Assembly: GCF_049801095.1 (NCBI RefSeq)
Contig: NZ_JBNAGH010000002.1
Location: 62,001 to 126,000, forward strand
DNA: 64,000 nt
Direction of reading: 5' to 3'
From: Dinoroseobacter sp049801095
Lineage (GTDB): Bacteria; Pseudomonadota; Alphaproteobacteria; Rhodobacterales; Rhodobacteraceae
Numbering within the stretch: the stretch's first letter is position 1; each line of letters opens with the position of its first letter. Shown piece after piece: positions 63,166-64,000 of the stretch. The position numbers were made by a program, and so were the translations under genes. Below the pieces are notes generated by a model. The model was not told where the DNA came from. It saw only the letters and a program-made list of their open reading frames with translations, and did no database searches.

Positions 63166-63653
63166 GCGGCGTCCTTCGGCAGATCCATCATGGCGGTGAA
63201 CTCGGCCTCGGCGGCCAGCTCCCCATCCACCGTGGCCTTGCCCGCGAACTTCCAGACCTTGCCCCCGGGCTTGCCGCGCAGGGCCTCGACCGACAGCTCG
63301 ACCACATCGCCGGGCACCACCTTGCGGCGGAACTTGCACTTATCGATTCCCATGAAATAGACCAGCATGTCCTGATCCGCGATATCCATGGAGATCCCCA
63401 CCAGCAGGGCTGAGGTTTGGGCCAGAGCTTCGATGATCAGCACGCCCGGCATGATCGGCTCACCCGGGAAATGGCCCTGAAAATGCGGCTCGTTGAAGGT
63501 GACATTCTTGATGCCCGTAGCCGATTTGAACGGATCCATGGCGACGACCTTGTCCACCAGCAGGAACGGATAGCGATGGGGCAGGATCCGTTGGATCAAA
63601 TCAATATCCGCGGTTCGGACGATCTGCGGCTCCGGTGTCGCCGTGTCAGTCAT
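63162..63653 (-). CDS. fabZ: 3-hydroxyacyl-ACP dehydratase FabZ
   Basis: This 163-residue hotdog-fold dehydratase of fatty acid elongation has the helix and active-site region PHFQGHFPGEPIMPGVLIIEALAQT with catalytic His and Glu. The start at 63653 has GAGGAG upstream. It sits between ompH and lpxA, as in most alphaproteobacterial lipid A operons, sharing the hydroxyacyl-ACP pool. Confidence 0.96.
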   Translation of the reverse strand: MTDTATPEPQIVRTADIDLIQRILPHRYPFLLVDKVVAMDPFKSATGIKNVTFNEPHFQGHFPGEPIMPGVLIIEALAQTSALLVGISMDIADQDMLVYFMGIDKCKFRRKVVPGDVVELSVEALRGKPGGKVWKFAGKATVDGELAAEAEFTAMMDLPKDAA

Positions 63654-63740
63654 GCCTGCTCTCCTCGATGTCTTGGGTCGTCTGGTGAGGTTTCGCCTAG
63701 CAAGCCCCGCGCCCTGTGACAAGGGAGCCGGTGGCGCAGG

Positions 63741-64000
63741 CTACTCCGCGGTGGGGGTCTCAGCCTCTGGCGCGGGCGGATCCGTCTCCAGCGCGTCGGG
63801 CGGCAGGGCCGTGCCCGCCTGGGCTTCCATCTCCGCCAGAGCGGCATTGACCCGGGCGATCGCCTCGTCGGTCACGTTGATCCGGTCATCTGAGAGAAAC
63901 ACCTGGCGCTGATCGAGGAATACGTAGGCCCCGTATTCGGACAGAAGCCCACCAAGGACCGGCAGCACAAGTTCCAGAAACCGCTGCCGCTGGCGGTCGC
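63741..64000 (-). CDS. OmpH/Skp-family periplasmic chaperone, C-terminal part
   Basis: Only the last 86 codons are inside the window; the gene starts beyond the right edge. The reading through the edge (DRQRQRFLELVLPVLGGLL) continues into EYGAYVFLDQRQVFLSDDRINVTDEAIARV, which is the end of OmpH/Skp proteins of Rhodobacterales. A Pro/Glu/Ala-rich tail follows. OmpH guides outer-membrane proteins; the usual upstream neighbour is bamA. Confidence 0.88.
   Translation of the reverse strand, partial: DRQRQRFLELVLPVLGGLLSEYGAYVFLDQRQVFLSDDRINVTDEAIARVNAALAEMEAQAGTALPPDALETDPPAPEAETPTAE

Overview
The window is dense, GC-rich chromosomal DNA from an alphaproteobacterium, almost certainly a member of the Rhodobacteraceae (Roseobacter group). 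The evidence is a ctrA/sciP pair, a GlxA/AraC regulator, the Rhodobacterales-type pst operon with long PstC and PstA, a VPLPA-CTERM surface protein, an ompH-fabZ-lpxA-lpxI-lpxB block, a YSC84-domain lipoprotein and pseudouridine catabolism genes. I saw no tRNA, rRNA, insertion sequence, prophage or CRISPR array. Both window edges cut genes: a penicillin-acylase-like gene on the left and ompH on the right.

Layout. 1-10.9 kb: penicillin acylase 5' end, lipoprotein, hemB, a small membrane protein, mfd, an exported protein, a Bcr/CflA exporter, a DsbA-family oxidoreductase, and an acyl-CoA synthetase divergent from an XRE-cupin regulator. 11-15.4 kb: tetronate catabolism genes otnK-otnC-otnI on the minus strand, then aroQ overlapped by an orphan LuxR regulator. 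15.4-20.4 kb: rpsB-tsf, a cupin, pseudouridine kinase and glycosidase, and a DUF502 protein. 20.4-24.5 kb: a microcin-C-type peptide-binding protein, a candidate small RNA, and 3-hydroxybutyrate dehydrogenase with a patatin-like hydrolase. 25-32.5 kb: a complete phosphate module on the minus strand, phoR - Pho box - pstS-pstC-pstA-pstB-phoU-phoB. 32.6-38.9 kb: a receiver-like protein, gamma carbonic anhydrase, gmk, yicC, a PAS protein, class II DAHP synthase and a GlxA-type regulator. 39-42.3 kb: VPLPA-CTERM protein, sulfotransferase, a small acidic protein and a PQQ-type sugar dehydrogenase. 42.5-48.1 kb: a branched-chain amino-acid-type ABC transporter, livJ-G-F-(small secreted protein)-H-M. 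48.2-53.2 kb: Fe-S scaffold, hisI, thiE-like, a SPOUT RNA methyltransferase, ctaA and an M32 carboxypeptidase. 53.4-59.1 kb, minus strand: a 40-residue membrane peptide, recG, ligA, ctrA and sciP. 59.2-64 kb: mnmA, then the lipid A block lpxB-lpxI-lpxA-fabZ-ompH on the minus strand.

Most of this is ordinary core genome. The most interesting signals are small or non-coding: (i) a 40-residue single-helix membrane peptide beside recG, preceded by a GTTC-N7-GTTC direct repeat that matches the alphaproteobacterial LexA box; (ii) a free-standing small RNA gene near 22.33 kb with a good promoter, a hairpin and an intrinsic terminator; (iii) a 13-bp-arm inverted repeat of CTGC/GCAG half sites just upstream of the 3-hydroxybutyrate dehydrogenase gene; (iv) a LuxR solo with altered signature residues inside the aroQ operon; (v) a PhoR that appears to lack a membrane anchor; and (vi) an Fe-S scaffold protein missing the third cluster cysteine.
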